A stretch of 34,125 nt of DNA from Minisyncoccota bacterium. GTDB taxonomy: Bacteria > Patescibacteriota > Minisyncoccia > UBA6257 > 2-01-FULL-56-20. The stretch's first letter is position 1; each line of letters opens with the position of its first letter. Shown in pieces: positions 1 to 7,583 of this stretch. The stretch is taken from assembly GCA_025449695.1 (NCBI GenBank), contig JANWIW010000007.1, positions 1 through 34,125 on the forward strand, written 5' to 3'. Position numbers and translations under genes: made by a program. Under the pieces are notes generated by a model. It did no database searches. It had not been told where the DNA came from and saw nothing but the letters and a program-made list of their open reading frames with translations.

Positions 1-25
1 TTGCCTGATAGCGATATTTCATTCT

Positions 26-93
26 GGGGTTTAGGGTATGGGGTTTAGGGTTTAGGGTCCCACCATCCCCTACACCCTATACCCCATACCCTG
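26..93. repeat. Heptamer inverted repeat downstream of pilT
   Basis: The left arm (26-61) is built of phased heptamers GGGTATG, GGGTTTA, GGGTTTA, GGGTCCC. The right arm (62-93) is its imperfect reverse complement. Together they form a hairpin about 25-30 bp long that starts four bases after the pilT stop codon. It probably acts as a 3' barrier or terminator for pilT, though there is no good U-tract on the minus strand. It belongs to the boundary repeat family seen at many other gene ends here. The TTTAGGG unit resembles a plant telomere repeat only by chance. Confidence 0.7.
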
Positions 94-97
94 TTTT

Positions 98-1168
98 CTA
101 CATTCTCTCCAGCAGGATGCGCAGTTCGGACGGATTGTTCGAATAAAGCTCCGCGTTCTCCAGGGAAACCTCTTTGTTCTTGACCAGGTTGGCCATGGAG
201 CGGTTCAGGGTGATCATCCCCTCCTGCAGGGACGTCTCGATCACAAGGTCTATCTGGTAGATCTTATGTTCGCGGATCAGGTTGCGGATGGCAGAGTTCA
301 CGATCATGATCTCGAGCGCCGGCACCCGGCCGCCCTCGAGGCGGGGCAGGAGCCGCTGGGAAATGATGCCGACCAGCGTCGCGGAGAGCTGGGAGATGAG
401 CTGCCCCTGCTGTTCCGCGGGGAAGGAATCGATGATGCGGTCTATCGTCTGGGAAGCGGAGTTGGTGTGCAGCGTCGAGAACACCAGGTGCCCCGTTTCC
501 GCGGCGGTCATCGCGGTGGCGATGGACCGGGAATCGCGCATCTCGCCGATCATGACCACGTCCGGGTCCTGCCGGAGCAGGGTACGGAGGGCGTCGTCGA
601 ACGTAAGCGTGTCCGAGCCGACCTCGCGCTGGGAGATGATGCCGCGGTCTTGGGTGAAGAGATATTCGATCGGGTCCTCGATGGTGATGATGTGGTCGCC
701 GCGGCTGTGGTTCACCTCGTCCAGAATGCCGGCGAGGGTCGTCGATTTGCCGTGGCCGGCCGGGCCCACCACCAGTACGAACCCCTGGGAGAGCTTCGCG
801 AAGTCATGGAGGATGGGAGGCAGGGACAGCTCTTCCAGAGTGCGGATGCGCGCGTTGATGAGCCGCAGGGCGGCGGCGAGATAGCCGCGCTGGTAGTAGG
901 CGTTCACGCGGAAGCGCGCTTTGTCCTCGAAGCTGTAGGCGAAATCTATCTGGCGGTCCTTCTCGAGCTTTTCCTTCTGCTCCGGAGTGAGCAACGCGCC
1001 GATCAGCCCTTTCGCGGCGTCCGGGGTCACGATCTCCTCCTGCGCGAACGGCACGAGCGTGCCGTCGATGCGAAGCGTCGGGCGCCGGCCCACCGCGATA
1101 TGCAGGTCGGATGCGTTCTGGCGGGCGGTGGTGATCAAGAGATCCTTCAATTTTTCCGGGAAATCCAT
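98..1168 (-). CDS. pilT: Type IV pilus retraction ATPase PilT
   Basis: This 356-residue protein is a hexameric secretion ATPase that depolymerises type IV pili at the inner face of the membrane, powering twitching and DNA uptake. Walker A (GPAGHGKST) is at residues 135-143, the Asp box (IEDPIEY) near 163, Walker B (DPDVVMIGE) at 201-209 and the His box (STLHTNSA) near 231. The PilT signature AIRNLIRE at 293-300 separates it from the extension ATPase PilB, and there is no C-terminal zinc motif. Length is normal for PilT. The start is fixed by an extended -10 (TGC-TATACT) seven bases upstream, so the mRNA is probably leaderless. It is separated from pilB by an opposite-strand gene and a repeat element, so it is likely a separate transcript. 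Confidence 0.96.
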   Translation of the reverse strand: MDFPEKLKDLLITTARQNASDLHIAVGRRPTLRIDGTLVPFAQEEIVTPDAAKGLIGALLTPEQKEKLEKDRQIDFAYSFEDKARFRVNAYYQRGYLAAALRLINARIRTLEELSLPPILHDFAKLSQGFVLVVGPAGHGKSTTLAGILDEVNHSRGDHIITIEDPIEYLFTQDRGIISQREVGSDTLTFDDALRTLLRQDPDVVMIGEMRDSRSIATAMTAAETGHLVFSTLHTNSASQTIDRIIDSFPAEQQGQLISQLSATLVGIISQRLLPRLEGGRVPALEIMIVNSAIRNLIREHKIYQIDLVIETSLQEGMITLNRSMANLVKNKEVSLENAELYSNNPSELRILLERM

Positions 1169-1175
1169 TATCGAA

Positions 1176-1184
1176 AGTATAGCA
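1176..1184 (-). promoter_or_regulatory. Extended -10 promoter of pilT (leaderless)
   Basis: Read on the minus strand: TGC-TATACT, then 7 nt, then the ATG of pilT. Transcription would start at or within a base or two of the start codon. No convincing -35 box is visible. Confidence 0.6.
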
Positions 1185-1242
1185 TGCAGAGTTGAAGCCT
1201 CTCATGTGTAAAACAAGCCCGTTAGCGCGTGATCTTGCATGT

Positions 1243-1251
1243 TGATATCAT
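1243..1251 (+). promoter_or_regulatory. Extended -10 promoter of the DUF3147-like gene (leaderless)
   Basis: TGA-TATCAT is followed by 6 nt and then the ATG at 1258. This leaves no room for an SD and predicts a leaderless transcript. Confidence 0.55.
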
Positions 1252-1257
1252 GAGCCT

Positions 1258-1599
1258 ATGAGCCCAATTTTCTACTACGCGTTGCAGTTCGTCCTGGGAG
1301 GAGCATCGGTAGTGGGCATAACCCTTATTGCGAGGTATCTGGATCCGAAGTACACGGGAATTGTTTACGCACTTCCTATAATTTTGATTGTGGCGATGAT
1401 TTTTATTTACATGAACCAGGGCACGGAAATTGCGCGCCAAACGCTCAAATCGACTTTTATTTATGAGTTTACGCTGGTCTATTTCGTCTTTGCATTCTAC
1501 GTGCTGCTTCATAGGATGGACTTCTGGTTAGCAATGGGGTTGGCGTTAGTGAGCTGGGCAATCATCGCGACCCTGATCCAGTTCTGGCTGAAGACATAG
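1258..1599 (+). CDS. Small polytopic membrane protein, DUF3147/GlpM-like
   Basis: A 113-residue, very hydrophobic protein with four predicted membrane helices (roughly residues 3-23, 33-52, 66-85 and 90-110) and short polar loops. The helix layout, length and the segment around GIVYALPIILI recall the DUF3147/GlpM family of small four-helix membrane proteins. That match is by eye and the biochemical function is unknown. An ATG eight bases upstream runs into a stop after three codons, so 1258 is the start. The gene stands alone and opposite to both pil neighbours, so it is probably not part of the pilus machine. Confidence 0.72.
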   Translation: MSPIFYYALQFVLGGASVVGITLIARYLDPKYTGIVYALPIILIVAMIFIYMNQGTEIARQTLKSTFIYEFTLVYFVFAFYVLLHRMDFWLAMGLALVSWAIIATLIQFWLKT

Positions 1600-1605
1600 C
1601 CAGTT

Positions 1606-1784
1606 CTGTCATCCCGAGTGAAGGCGAGGGACCTCCCGGTAATGACAATACTTCCCGTTCCATGATGCGTAGAACGTGCTTTAGCATCCGAGCCGACTTG
1701 CCAAGCCTGATGACCCCAGAAGCAGACTCCCTGCTCGAAGCCTGTGCTAGCACAGAGGTCCTTCGCCTTCACTCGGGATGACAG
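1606..1784. repeat. MITE-like repeat, copy 1
   Basis: A 179-bp element bounded by inverted repeats of about 30 bp that begin CTGTCATCCCGAG and end CTCGGGATGACAG. Its interior is clearly homologous along its length to copy 3 (29534-29733), and the same terminal repeats bound copy 2 (18598-18777). It carries no ORF, so it is non-autonomous. Homology to copy 3 resumes after an inserted half-unit (1802-1840), across a purine-rich stretch at about 1840-1875. No target-site duplication is evident. Confidence 0.8.
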
Positions 1785-1801
1785 ACAAGGGGCTCTACAG
1801 A

Positions 1802-1840
1802 AGGTCCTTCAGCCGCTCTGGCGGCCTCAGGATGACAGAA
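1802..1840. repeat. Partial TGTCATCC-family repeat (right half only)
   Basis: A short GC-rich hairpin (GCCGC-TCT-GGCGGC) is followed by a GGATGACAGA end like the right terminus of the neighbouring 179-bp element. It appears to be a half copy inserted in or beside copy 1. Further on, 1872-1917 holds two CTACGACCTA-type heptamer stretches around a small GC hairpin, just past the pilB stop. Confidence 0.5.
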
Positions 1841-1910
1841 AAAAGAGAGGCCCGGTAAGGGAGTTCTACGACCTACGATCCCGGCTCGAAGGCCGGGACA
1901 AGCCTACGAC

Positions 1911-3635
1911 CTAATCCGACGATGTTTCCCGCAGTACGTCTTCGACGGCGACATCGCCGCGCAGGGCCTTCATGACCCCGTCCGCGCGCATGGAGATCAT
2001 CCCCTGGCGCTTCGCCTCCGCCAGCAACTTCTCCAGGGAAACTTCTTTGTTCATGAGAAGCATGAGCTCCTTCGTCATCTCGAACACCTCGAAGATGGCG
2101 ATGCGGCCCTTGCTGCCGCGCCCGTGGCAATCCGGACAGCCGGGGGCGTGATAGATCCGGTAAGGCGGCTGGAACTCCTTGCGCTGTTCGGAAGACACGG
2201 TGTCCAGGGTCCGCTCGATCGCTTCCGCGACGGCCGGCGGCGCGTCCTCCGGCTTGCGGCAGCTTTCGCAGAGCTCAAGAACCAGCCGTTGGGAGAGCAT
2301 GAGCGCGAGCGCCTCCGGCAGGAGGAAGGAGTCCACCTGCATGTCGATGAGGCGCGGGACCACGCCCACGGCGTTATTGGTGTGGATCGTGGAAAGCACG
2401 ACGTGCCCGGTGAGGGCGGCGTGGACCGCGAGGCCGGCCGTCTCGTTGTCGCGGATCTCACCGACCATGATCACGTCGGGGTCCTGCCGCAGGATTTCCC
2501 TGAGGCCCGAGGCGAAATCGTAGTTGATCTCCGGCCGCACCTGGGATTGGTTCACCCCCTGCACGAAGTATTCCACCGGGTCTTCCAGGGAGACGATGTT
2601 CACCTTGTCGGTATTGAGGAGCTGGAGGATGGCGTAGAGGGTCGTGGATTTACCGGAGCCGGTGGGACCGGAGATGAGGACCATGCCGTAGGGGCGCGCG
2701 ATGCCCCGCTTCACCCTCTCCAGGTTCGTGCCGGTGAGGCCCAGCTGGTCCAGGCTTTTGAGGCCGGTCTTGGGGTCGAGGACGCGGATGGCGACCTTCT
2801 CGCCGAGCGGCGTCGGGAAGGTGGAGACGCGAAAGTCGATCTCGCGGTCGAAGATGCGCGTGCGGAAGCGGCCGTCCTGCGGCACGCGGGTCTCATCGAT
2901 GCGAAGATTGGATATGATCTTCACGCGGGAGACGACGGGCTGGGCGAGCTCCGCAGGCAGGCTGGCGACCTCCTCCAGCTCGCCGCCCAGGCGGAACCGG
3001 ACGCGCAGGTAACTCTGCTCCGGCTCGATGTGCACGTCGGAGGCGCCGCGTTCCACCGCCTCCTTTAGCGTGTCCGCGACGATGCGCACGATGGGGGCGT
3101 CGTCCGCCTTCACGTCCTTGCCCCCGTCCAACTGGACCGCTTTCAGGCTGGATTCGTTGCTCAGCTTGATGGCCGTCAAGGCGCGCGCAACCTCGCTCTC
3201 GTAGGGCGAGTATTTGTGGAGGGCCTTCTCCCAGTCCGCGTAGGAGATCACGTACACGCCGAGGTCCAGGCCGCTCTTGTGGGCCAGGAACTTCAACGCA
3301 TCCTGCGCGCGCGGGTCGTCGGGGTTCACCATCCCCGCCACGAGCAGATTGTCCCGCTTCTCAAGGGGAACGATGCCGTAGTTCTGGACGGTCTCCTCCG
3401 GGATGAGCTGCATCACCTCCGGCGTAAGCGTAGCCGGATCTATCTTCTGAAAAGGGATGCCGAGCGCGGTCCCCTTCGCTTCGGCGACGCGGTCGTCATC
3501 CAGGAGATGCCACTCATGGACCAGTTCCTCCACCGAACGGCCCGAGGCCGCGCTTTCCTTCTCCAGTTTGGCGACATTAGCCGCGTCGAGGAGGTTCCGG
3601 GACCTTATGAGCTCTAAAAGTTGAGGGGAGGTCAT
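1911..3635 (-). CDS. pilB: Type IV pilus extension ATPase PilB (GspE family)
   Basis: This 574-residue protein is the cytoplasmic ATPase that drives pilus polymerisation. Residues 1-150 form a MshEN-like N-terminal domain, with an N2 region near 200-300. Walker A (GPTGSGKST) is at 323-331, the Asp box (LEDPVEY) near 350, Walker B (DPDVIMVGE) at 385-393 and the His box (STIHTNNA) near 415. The tetracysteine zinc motif CESC (456-459) and CPDC (500-503) is typical of PilB/GspE and absent from PilT. It is the last gene of the minus-strand block pilM-pilN-pilO-small protein-pilB. A -10-like TATAAA lies 8 nt before the ATG, so it may also have its own leaderless promoter. No pilC or pilin gene is visible nearby. 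Confidence 0.96.
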   Translation of the reverse strand: MTSPQLLELIRSRNLLDAANVAKLEKESAASGRSVEELVHEWHLLDDDRVAEAKGTALGIPFQKIDPATLTPEVMQLIPEETVQNYGIVPLEKRDNLLVAGMVNPDDPRAQDALKFLAHKSGLDLGVYVISYADWEKALHKYSPYESEVARALTAIKLSNESSLKAVQLDGGKDVKADDAPIVRIVADTLKEAVERGASDVHIEPEQSYLRVRFRLGGELEEVASLPAELAQPVVSRVKIISNLRIDETRVPQDGRFRTRIFDREIDFRVSTFPTPLGEKVAIRVLDPKTGLKSLDQLGLTGTNLERVKRGIARPYGMVLISGPTGSGKSTTLYAILQLLNTDKVNIVSLEDPVEYFVQGVNQSQVRPEINYDFASGLREILRQDPDVIMVGEIRDNETAGLAVHAALTGHVVLSTIHTNNAVGVVPRLIDMQVDSFLLPEALALMLSQRLVLELCESCRKPEDAPPAVAEAIERTLDTVSSEQRKEFQPPYRIYHAPGCPDCHGRGSKGRIAIFEVFEMTKELMLLMNKEVSLEKLLAEAKRQGMISMRADGVMKALRGDVAVEDVLRETSSD

Positions 3636-3648
3636 GAGCTAAGTTTAT

Positions 3649-3720
3649 AGGTTGTAGTGAGTAGTTGGTAGAGGCGACGCCAAGACAGCGCTTTAAGCAT
3701 CGCTAAACAACTACAAACCA
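3649..3720. repeat. Heptamer inverted repeat between pilB and the upstream small gene
   Basis: The left arm (about 3649-3671: GGTTGTAGTGAGTAGTTGG) faces a shorter right arm (about 3707-3720: AACAACTACAAACC) across a 35-nt spacer. It belongs to the same boundary family as the repeats at 4026-4141 and 5473-5566. Confidence 0.5.
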
Positions 3721-3723
3721 TCC

Positions 3724-4023
3724 CTAAAAACTGCTCAGAAACGGGTTGATCCGGCCCCCGCTCTGGGGCTGGAGCGGAGTTGCGTAGGACTGCAGGATCT
3801 GGAATTCCTTCGTGTTCACGATCGCGTTCGGGTCGAGCTTGGTCAGCGTCGATATCTGCTCGATGTTCTGGAAATTGTCGGGAGTCGCAACCTCCACGAG
3901 GTGCGGCTTCTTGAAGAAGATATAATAGACTGCCACCGCGAGGACGACTGCCACAAGGAGCCAGGCAATCCTGTTGCCCCAATGGGTGCCGTTCCGGCTC
4001 TCTTCTTCGATGACTATTGCCAT
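3724..4023 (-). CDS. Small single-pass membrane protein in the pil block
   Basis: This 99-residue protein has a charged N-terminus, one membrane helix at about residues 19-38 (IAWLLVAVVLAVAVYYIFFK) and a roughly 60-residue outer domain ending in GGRINPFLSSF. I do not recognise a named family. Its place between pilO and pilB, its size and the GR-NPF tail suggest an accessory pilus assembly protein filling a PilP-like role, but that is inferred from context alone. There is no SD, and the start follows directly on the heptamer repeat. Confidence 0.75.
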   Translation of the reverse strand: MAIVIEEESRNGTHWGNRIAWLLVAVVLAVAVYYIFFKKPHLVEVATPDNFQNIEQISTLTKLDPNAIVNTKEFQILQSYATPLQPQSGGRINPFLSSF

Positions 4024-4025
4024 AA

Positions 4026-4141
4026 CAGATAGTTATTAGTTCTGAGTTGTTAGTTGTTAGTTTCCATACTGATCAACGGCTCTTACTCACATTCATATTA
4101 CCCCATCTCCTCGGAACCAAGAACTAACCACTCGGAACTAT
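4026..4141. repeat. Heptamer inverted repeat between pilO and the small pil gene
   Basis: The left arm (4026-4062) reads as phased heptamers AGTTATT, AGTTCTG, AGTTGTT, AGTTGTT, AGTTTCC. The right arm (4111-4141) is an imperfect reverse complement sharing GATAGTT and GGTTAGTTCTTGG-type stretches. The two arms frame about 48 nt and together fill the whole intergenic gap. Confidence 0.65.
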
Positions 4142-4143
4142 CG

Positions 4144-4731
4144 TTAGGGATTTTGATAGTAGGTCGCAAGGGCGAGGTCGTAGCCGTAATAATCCTGGTT
4201 CGGGCGCCCGAGCGGGGTCACGGTCAGGCCGTTCACGTCCGTGACACGGATGTTGTTCTCCACGCTCTCCAGGAACTGCCGGAAGTTGGCGTAGCTCGCG
4301 GTGGCGCGGACCTGGATGGTCAGGACCCCGATGGGACGCACGAGGGAAGAGGAGGCTGTGGCCTTGGTCTTGCTCGTGACGCTGCGGGCGGTCGGCGCCG
4401 ATATGGTCAGGTTCTGGATCGCGATGCCGTGCTTTGTGGCTAGGACGTTGATCTGGTTCACCAGGTTCGCCTCGTCTCTCGAGGGCGGCAGGGCCAGGGC
4501 GGTCAGGTTCTGGAGATTGCCGTTGCCCTTATACGCGTCCACTACTGTCTTGACCTGCTTGATGGTCTCCTGCTGGTTCTTCAAAAAGTTCTCCTTGGAG
4601 ATCTTCTGCGCCTTGACCAGCTGGGAGCTCTGGTAGGCGGGTTGAACCAGGTTAAAGAACGCGAAGAGCGCGCCGAGAAAGAGCGCGATGGCGATGGCAA
4701 GGCTCAAGAGGCGTTGGGTGGCGTGTTTCAT
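4144..4731 (-). CDS. pilO: Type IV pilus inner-membrane protein PilO
   Basis: This 195-residue protein has one N-terminal membrane helix (about residues 9-29), a coiled-coil stretch (about 30-65, rich in K, Q and E) and a C-terminal alpha/beta domain of the ferredoxin-like PilO type (about 85-190), including the segment YANFRQFLESVENN. PilO pairs with PilN as part of the alignment complex linking cytoplasmic PilM to the pilus channel. The assignment rests on architecture, length and position directly downstream of pilN and pilM. Sequence conservation in this family is low. Confidence 0.88.
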   Translation of the reverse strand: MKHATQRLLSLAIAIALFLGALFAFFNLVQPAYQSSQLVKAQKISKENFLKNQQETIKQVKTVVDAYKGNGNLQNLTALALPPSRDEANLVNQINVLATKHGIAIQNLTISAPTARSVTSKTKATASSSLVRPIGVLTIQVRATASYANFRQFLESVENNIRVTDVNGLTVTPLGRPNQDYYGYDLALATYYQNP

Positions 4732-4800
4732 AGGGTAGCTTACAGGTTACAGGTTGCAGGTTGAAGGGATCGGAAGGTTGTATCGTACATGTTCTACAAG

Positions 4801-5469
4801 CTAACGGGGTGCGGAGCTGGTGGCAGATGGAGGCGGGAAACCGGGGGTCGTCGAAGCCGCGGCGGCGGGGGCGGTCGTGGTCGCGGCGGGCAGGTTGTTC
4901 TGGAGTACGGGCGAGGAGGCGCCGTTCGCGTGCAGGAATGCCGGCGTGAACCAGATATCCATGGTGAACTGCCATACGCCGTTCAGCGCGCCTGCGTTCG
5001 AGAAGTTGATCCGCGCGACCTCCGGCTGCTTTTCGAGAAGGGCCGCCTGGTTCGCGATGTCCTCCAGGTTCTTGGCGATGCCGGCCACGTTGGCCTGGTT
5101 GCTCATCGTGTTCACGCTGACCTTGTTGTAATAGACGTTCGGCATCACCGTACGCTCCAGGAACCCCATGACCGGCAGGACGCGCGTATGGGTGCTGAGG
5201 AGCTGCTTCAGGTTGGTGAGGGCAGAGTAGAAGTCCGCAGTGATCTTCTGATCCTCCGGCGGTATCTGCTGGCTGTAGGTCTGGATCTTCTTGTCTATGT
5301 CCTGCACCTCCCTCTTGAGGTACGGCTGGTAGCCGAAGGCAAGGCCTACATAGAGGACGATCATAAGAAGAAACAGGGCGCCGGAAAGCACGAGGAGCTC
5401 CTTGTAGGGTCCGGGCGTCGCGGACGGCTCTTGGATCATCCGGTCGATCGCTTGAGGGGGGAGGGCCAT
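4801..5469 (-). CDS. pilN: Type IV pilus assembly protein PilN
   Basis: A 222-residue protein with a short cytoplasmic N-terminus, one membrane helix (about residues 26-48), a coiled coil (about 50-95) and an outer alpha/beta domain to about 175. It ends in an unusual Ala/Thr/Pro/Ser-rich tail (about 180-222) that is probably disordered. PilN binds PilM through its N-terminus and PilO through its outer domain. The classic N-terminal INLLP-type PilM-binding motif is not obvious; the related position reads MALPPQAID. The identification comes mainly from order (pilM-pilN-pilO) and architecture. Confidence 0.85.
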   Translation of the reverse strand: MALPPQAIDRMIQEPSATPGPYKELLVLSGALFLLMIVLYVGLAFGYQPYLKREVQDIDKKIQTYSQQIPPEDQKITADFYSALTNLKQLLSTHTRVLPVMGFLERTVMPNVYYNKVSVNTMSNQANVAGIAKNLEDIANQAALLEKQPEVARINFSNAGALNGVWQFTMDIWFTPAFLHANGASSPVLQNNLPAATTTAPAAAASTTPGFPPPSATSSAPR

Positions 5470-5472
5470 GGG

Positions 5473-5566
5473 ATGTTGTAGTCGTTCTAAGTGTTGTAGT
5501 TGTTGTAAACGTCTATGTTCCAGGTAACGGTTACAACGTCTAGAACATTACAACATTTACAACGCT
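5473..5566. repeat. Heptamer/nonamer inverted repeat between pilM and pilN
   Basis: The left arm (5473-5511) uses GTTGTAGTC, GTTCTAAGT, GTTGTAGTT, GTTGTAAAC steps. The right arm (5528-5566) is the matching reverse complement, with GTTGTAAAT, GTTGTAATG, GTTCTAGAC, GTTGTAACC. Arms of nearly 40 nt enclose about 16 nt. A related repeat lies at 24727-24788. Confidence 0.65.
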
Positions 5567-6641
5567 ATCGCAGGGTCAGGCCGAGGGAATTCGCAAGCGA
5601 GGGGTTCAGTTCAGGCACGAGCGGCTCGAGCAGGGCGGGATACCGGAACTTCAGGAGGGGCGCCGCTTTGACCACCGGGATGCCAAGCTGAGCCTCGAAG
5701 TACTTCTGGATCCCCAGCAGGTTCGCCCCGCCGCCGGTCAGGATGGCGCGCTCGATCTTGGGAGCCCCCGTGAACTGGGAATGGTAGGTAAAATCGGTCC
5801 GTTTTACCTCACTAATTATAGCATCCAGGAAGGGCAACATTATTGTGGACAATTCATAGTTGGGGCCGGTCCCGAGAACGCCCCGCTCCTTTTTGAGCTC
5901 TTCGGCACGCAGAGAATTGATGTTTAGACTGCTGGCCAAGGCCTGGGTCAGCGAACTGCCGGAGAAATCCGTCTGCGCGGTGAACTTGATACTCCCTTCC
6001 GTCGCCACGATGATGCCGGTGGAGCGGTTGCCGATATCGACGATGAAGGTCGGCGTCGGGTCCGATCCCACGAGCATGCGGGTCAGGCTGATCGATTCCA
6101 CTTCCAGGGACTGCAGGTTCAACCCGGCGGCAGCGCAGATGCCCTGGTATTTCCGGATCTCCGTATTGGGCACGGATATAAGGAGGACCTGAAAGTAGGT
6201 GAAGCCCTTCGCGTCCTTGTACTCCCCCACCTTGGACCAATCCAGGGCGACTTCCGCGAGCGGCGAGGGGATGACCTGACGCGCTTGGAACGCGACCGCC
6301 TTCTGGAGATCGGTCTGGCCCATTGCCGGCAGCGACAGCACGGTGGTGAATGCCGAGAAGAGCGGCAAAGACGCGATCGCGTTCCGCGTACGCGGCTGCA
6401 TGCGGTCGATCAGCGCCTTCAGGAACTCGCCAGCCTCCTTTTCGAAGAGCTTCAGGCCGCTCGTCTGGAGGGCGGTGTTCGTCCTGCTCACGGAACCTTT
6501 GGTCTCGAGGATACCGTAGTTCACGAGCTCCGGCGTCTGGCCCTTCTTCCCGATCTCCACCATCTTGATGGAGGTCGTTCCGATATCGAGCCCGAGCACG
6601 GAGCCGTCCTGCGGCTTTGATAAGAAATTGAACAACTTCAT
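5565..6641 (-). CDS. pilM: Type IV pilus assembly protein PilM
   Basis: A 358-residue actin/FtsA-fold ATP-binding protein that nucleates the PilMNO platform on the cytoplasmic side. The phosphate-1 motif GLDIGTTSIKMVEI is near residue 18, a second phosphate motif (FIVDIGNRSTGIIV) is near 200 and the adenosine motif (RAILTGGGANLLG) near 300. The region LPLFSAFTTVLSLPAM is typical of PilM. I chose the ATG at 6641; a TTG two codons upstream is also possible. There is no SD at the right distance, although a TATACT box and a GGAGG lie 25-40 nt upstream on this strand. It heads the pil block and is divergent from comF. Confidence 0.94.
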   Translation of the reverse strand: MKLFNFLSKPQDGSVLGLDIGTTSIKMVEIGKKGQTPELVNYGILETKGSVSRTNTALQTSGLKLFEKEAGEFLKALIDRMQPRTRNAIASLPLFSAFTTVLSLPAMGQTDLQKAVAFQARQVIPSPLAEVALDWSKVGEYKDAKGFTYFQVLLISVPNTEIRKYQGICAAAGLNLQSLEVESISLTRMLVGSDPTPTFIVDIGNRSTGIIVATEGSIKFTAQTDFSGSSLTQALASSLNINSLRAEELKKERGVLGTGPNYELSTIMLPFLDAIISEVKRTDFTYHSQFTGAPKIERAILTGGGANLLGIQKYFEAQLGIPVVKAAPLLKFRYPALLEPLVPELNPSLANSLGLTLR

Positions 6642-6687
6642 GAACAATAGAAGGGTCTGCGGGAAATTCCTCCTTCAGTATACCTCC

Positions 6688-7386
6688 ATGCTCGACTTTT
6701 TTCTCGACCTGATCCTTCCCCGCCGCTGCGTTCATTGCCGGCGCATACTGCCCGCGGGAGCGCTCTGTGCCGGATGCAGGGCCGCCGTCATGGCTCACGC
6801 CACGCTCTTCTGCGGGCGGTGCCGCGCCAGGCTGCCCCTCGGGCCGTCATTGCCGGACGGGCGCGGCCTTTTCCGAGTCCGTTCGCCATGCCATCCGCAT
6901 CATCCTTATGTCCTTGGCGCAGCTCATGACTACCAAGGGCCGGTGAAGAGCCTGATCTGCGCGTTGAAGTTCGATCTCGTACGCGACGCGGGCGCGGAGC
7001 TGGGAGCAATGCTCAAGGAGTATGTGGAGGTATTGGGCGGCTTTCCGGCAGACGTCCTGGCCGTACCCGTGCCTCTTTCCTCCCGCCGGCTCAGGGAGCG
7101 CGGCTTCAACCAGGCGGAGATCATCGCGCGGGCTTTCACTACAGACGTCTCTCCCTCCGTACTTCGGCGCGTTCGGAACACCAAGCCCCAAAGCACGCTC
7201 GGCGCCCGCGAAGAACGGCTCAGGAACGTCGCCGATTGCTTCGAGGCGGGCGCGGACGTTGCCGGGCAGAACGTGATCCTCATTGATGACGTGGTTACCT
7301 CGGGAGCCACCCTTCAGGCCGCCGCATTGGCGTTGAAACACGGCGGGGCGAAGGCCATCCTGGCGCTCGCGGGCGCAAAGGCTTGA
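6688..7386 (+). CDS. comF: ComF family phosphoribosyltransferase-like protein
   Basis: This 232-residue protein is related to the ComF/GntX family involved in natural transformation, where ComF works with the DNA-uptake helicase in the cytoplasm. Six N-terminal cysteines (C14, C17, C27, C30, C42, C45) form the double zinc-finger region. A type I phosphoribosyltransferase fold follows, with the PRPP loop VILIDDVVTSGAT at 196-208 and the conserved RRLRERGFNQA segment near 133. The start at MLDFFLDLI matches the family's usual N-terminus; longer in-frame extensions overlap divergent pilM. Its place beside a pilus operon with PilT supports a competence role in this organism. Confidence 0.94.
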   Translation: MLDFFLDLILPRRCVHCRRILPAGALCAGCRAAVMAHATLFCGRCRARLPLGPSLPDGRGLFRVRSPCHPHHPYVLGAAHDYQGPVKSLICALKFDLVRDAGAELGAMLKEYVEVLGGFPADVLAVPVPLSSRRLRERGFNQAEIIARAFTTDVSPSVLRRVRNTKPQSTLGAREERLRNVADCFEAGADVAGQNVILIDDVVTSGATLQAAALALKHGGAKAILALAGAKA

Positions 7387-7572
7387 TATTGCCAAGAAAT
7401 AAAAATCATGTCGTTTTAACGCCGGTAAATCTTGCAAGTTCACCCGGCCTTCACCTTCAACAAGCTAGGCTGGACGGAGCGCCTTGAACAGAATCGTAAG
7501 TGACTAAATCGTCCCACGCTCCCCGCGTGCAAAAAATCGGTCCAATGATCTGAGCGGCGCATGTCTAGAGAG

Positions 7573-7579
7573 GAGGGGG
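7573..7579 (+). promoter_or_regulatory. Strong Shine-Dalgarno of the AnmK-like gene
   Basis: A GAGGAGGGGG run ends a few bases before the ATG at 7584. Such a strong SD is exceptional here, where most genes have none. The preceding gap (7387-7572) shows one small hairpin (CACGC-TCCCC-GCGTG, about 7517-7531) but no clear promoter. Confidence 0.7.
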
Positions 7580-7583
7580 TCTG

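Noticed and set aside
26-61. Telomere-like TTTAGGG repeats
   Set aside because: Only two to three units occur, and they belong to the heptamer inverted-repeat family with other vocabularies at other gene ends. Nothing supports a linear chromosome end.
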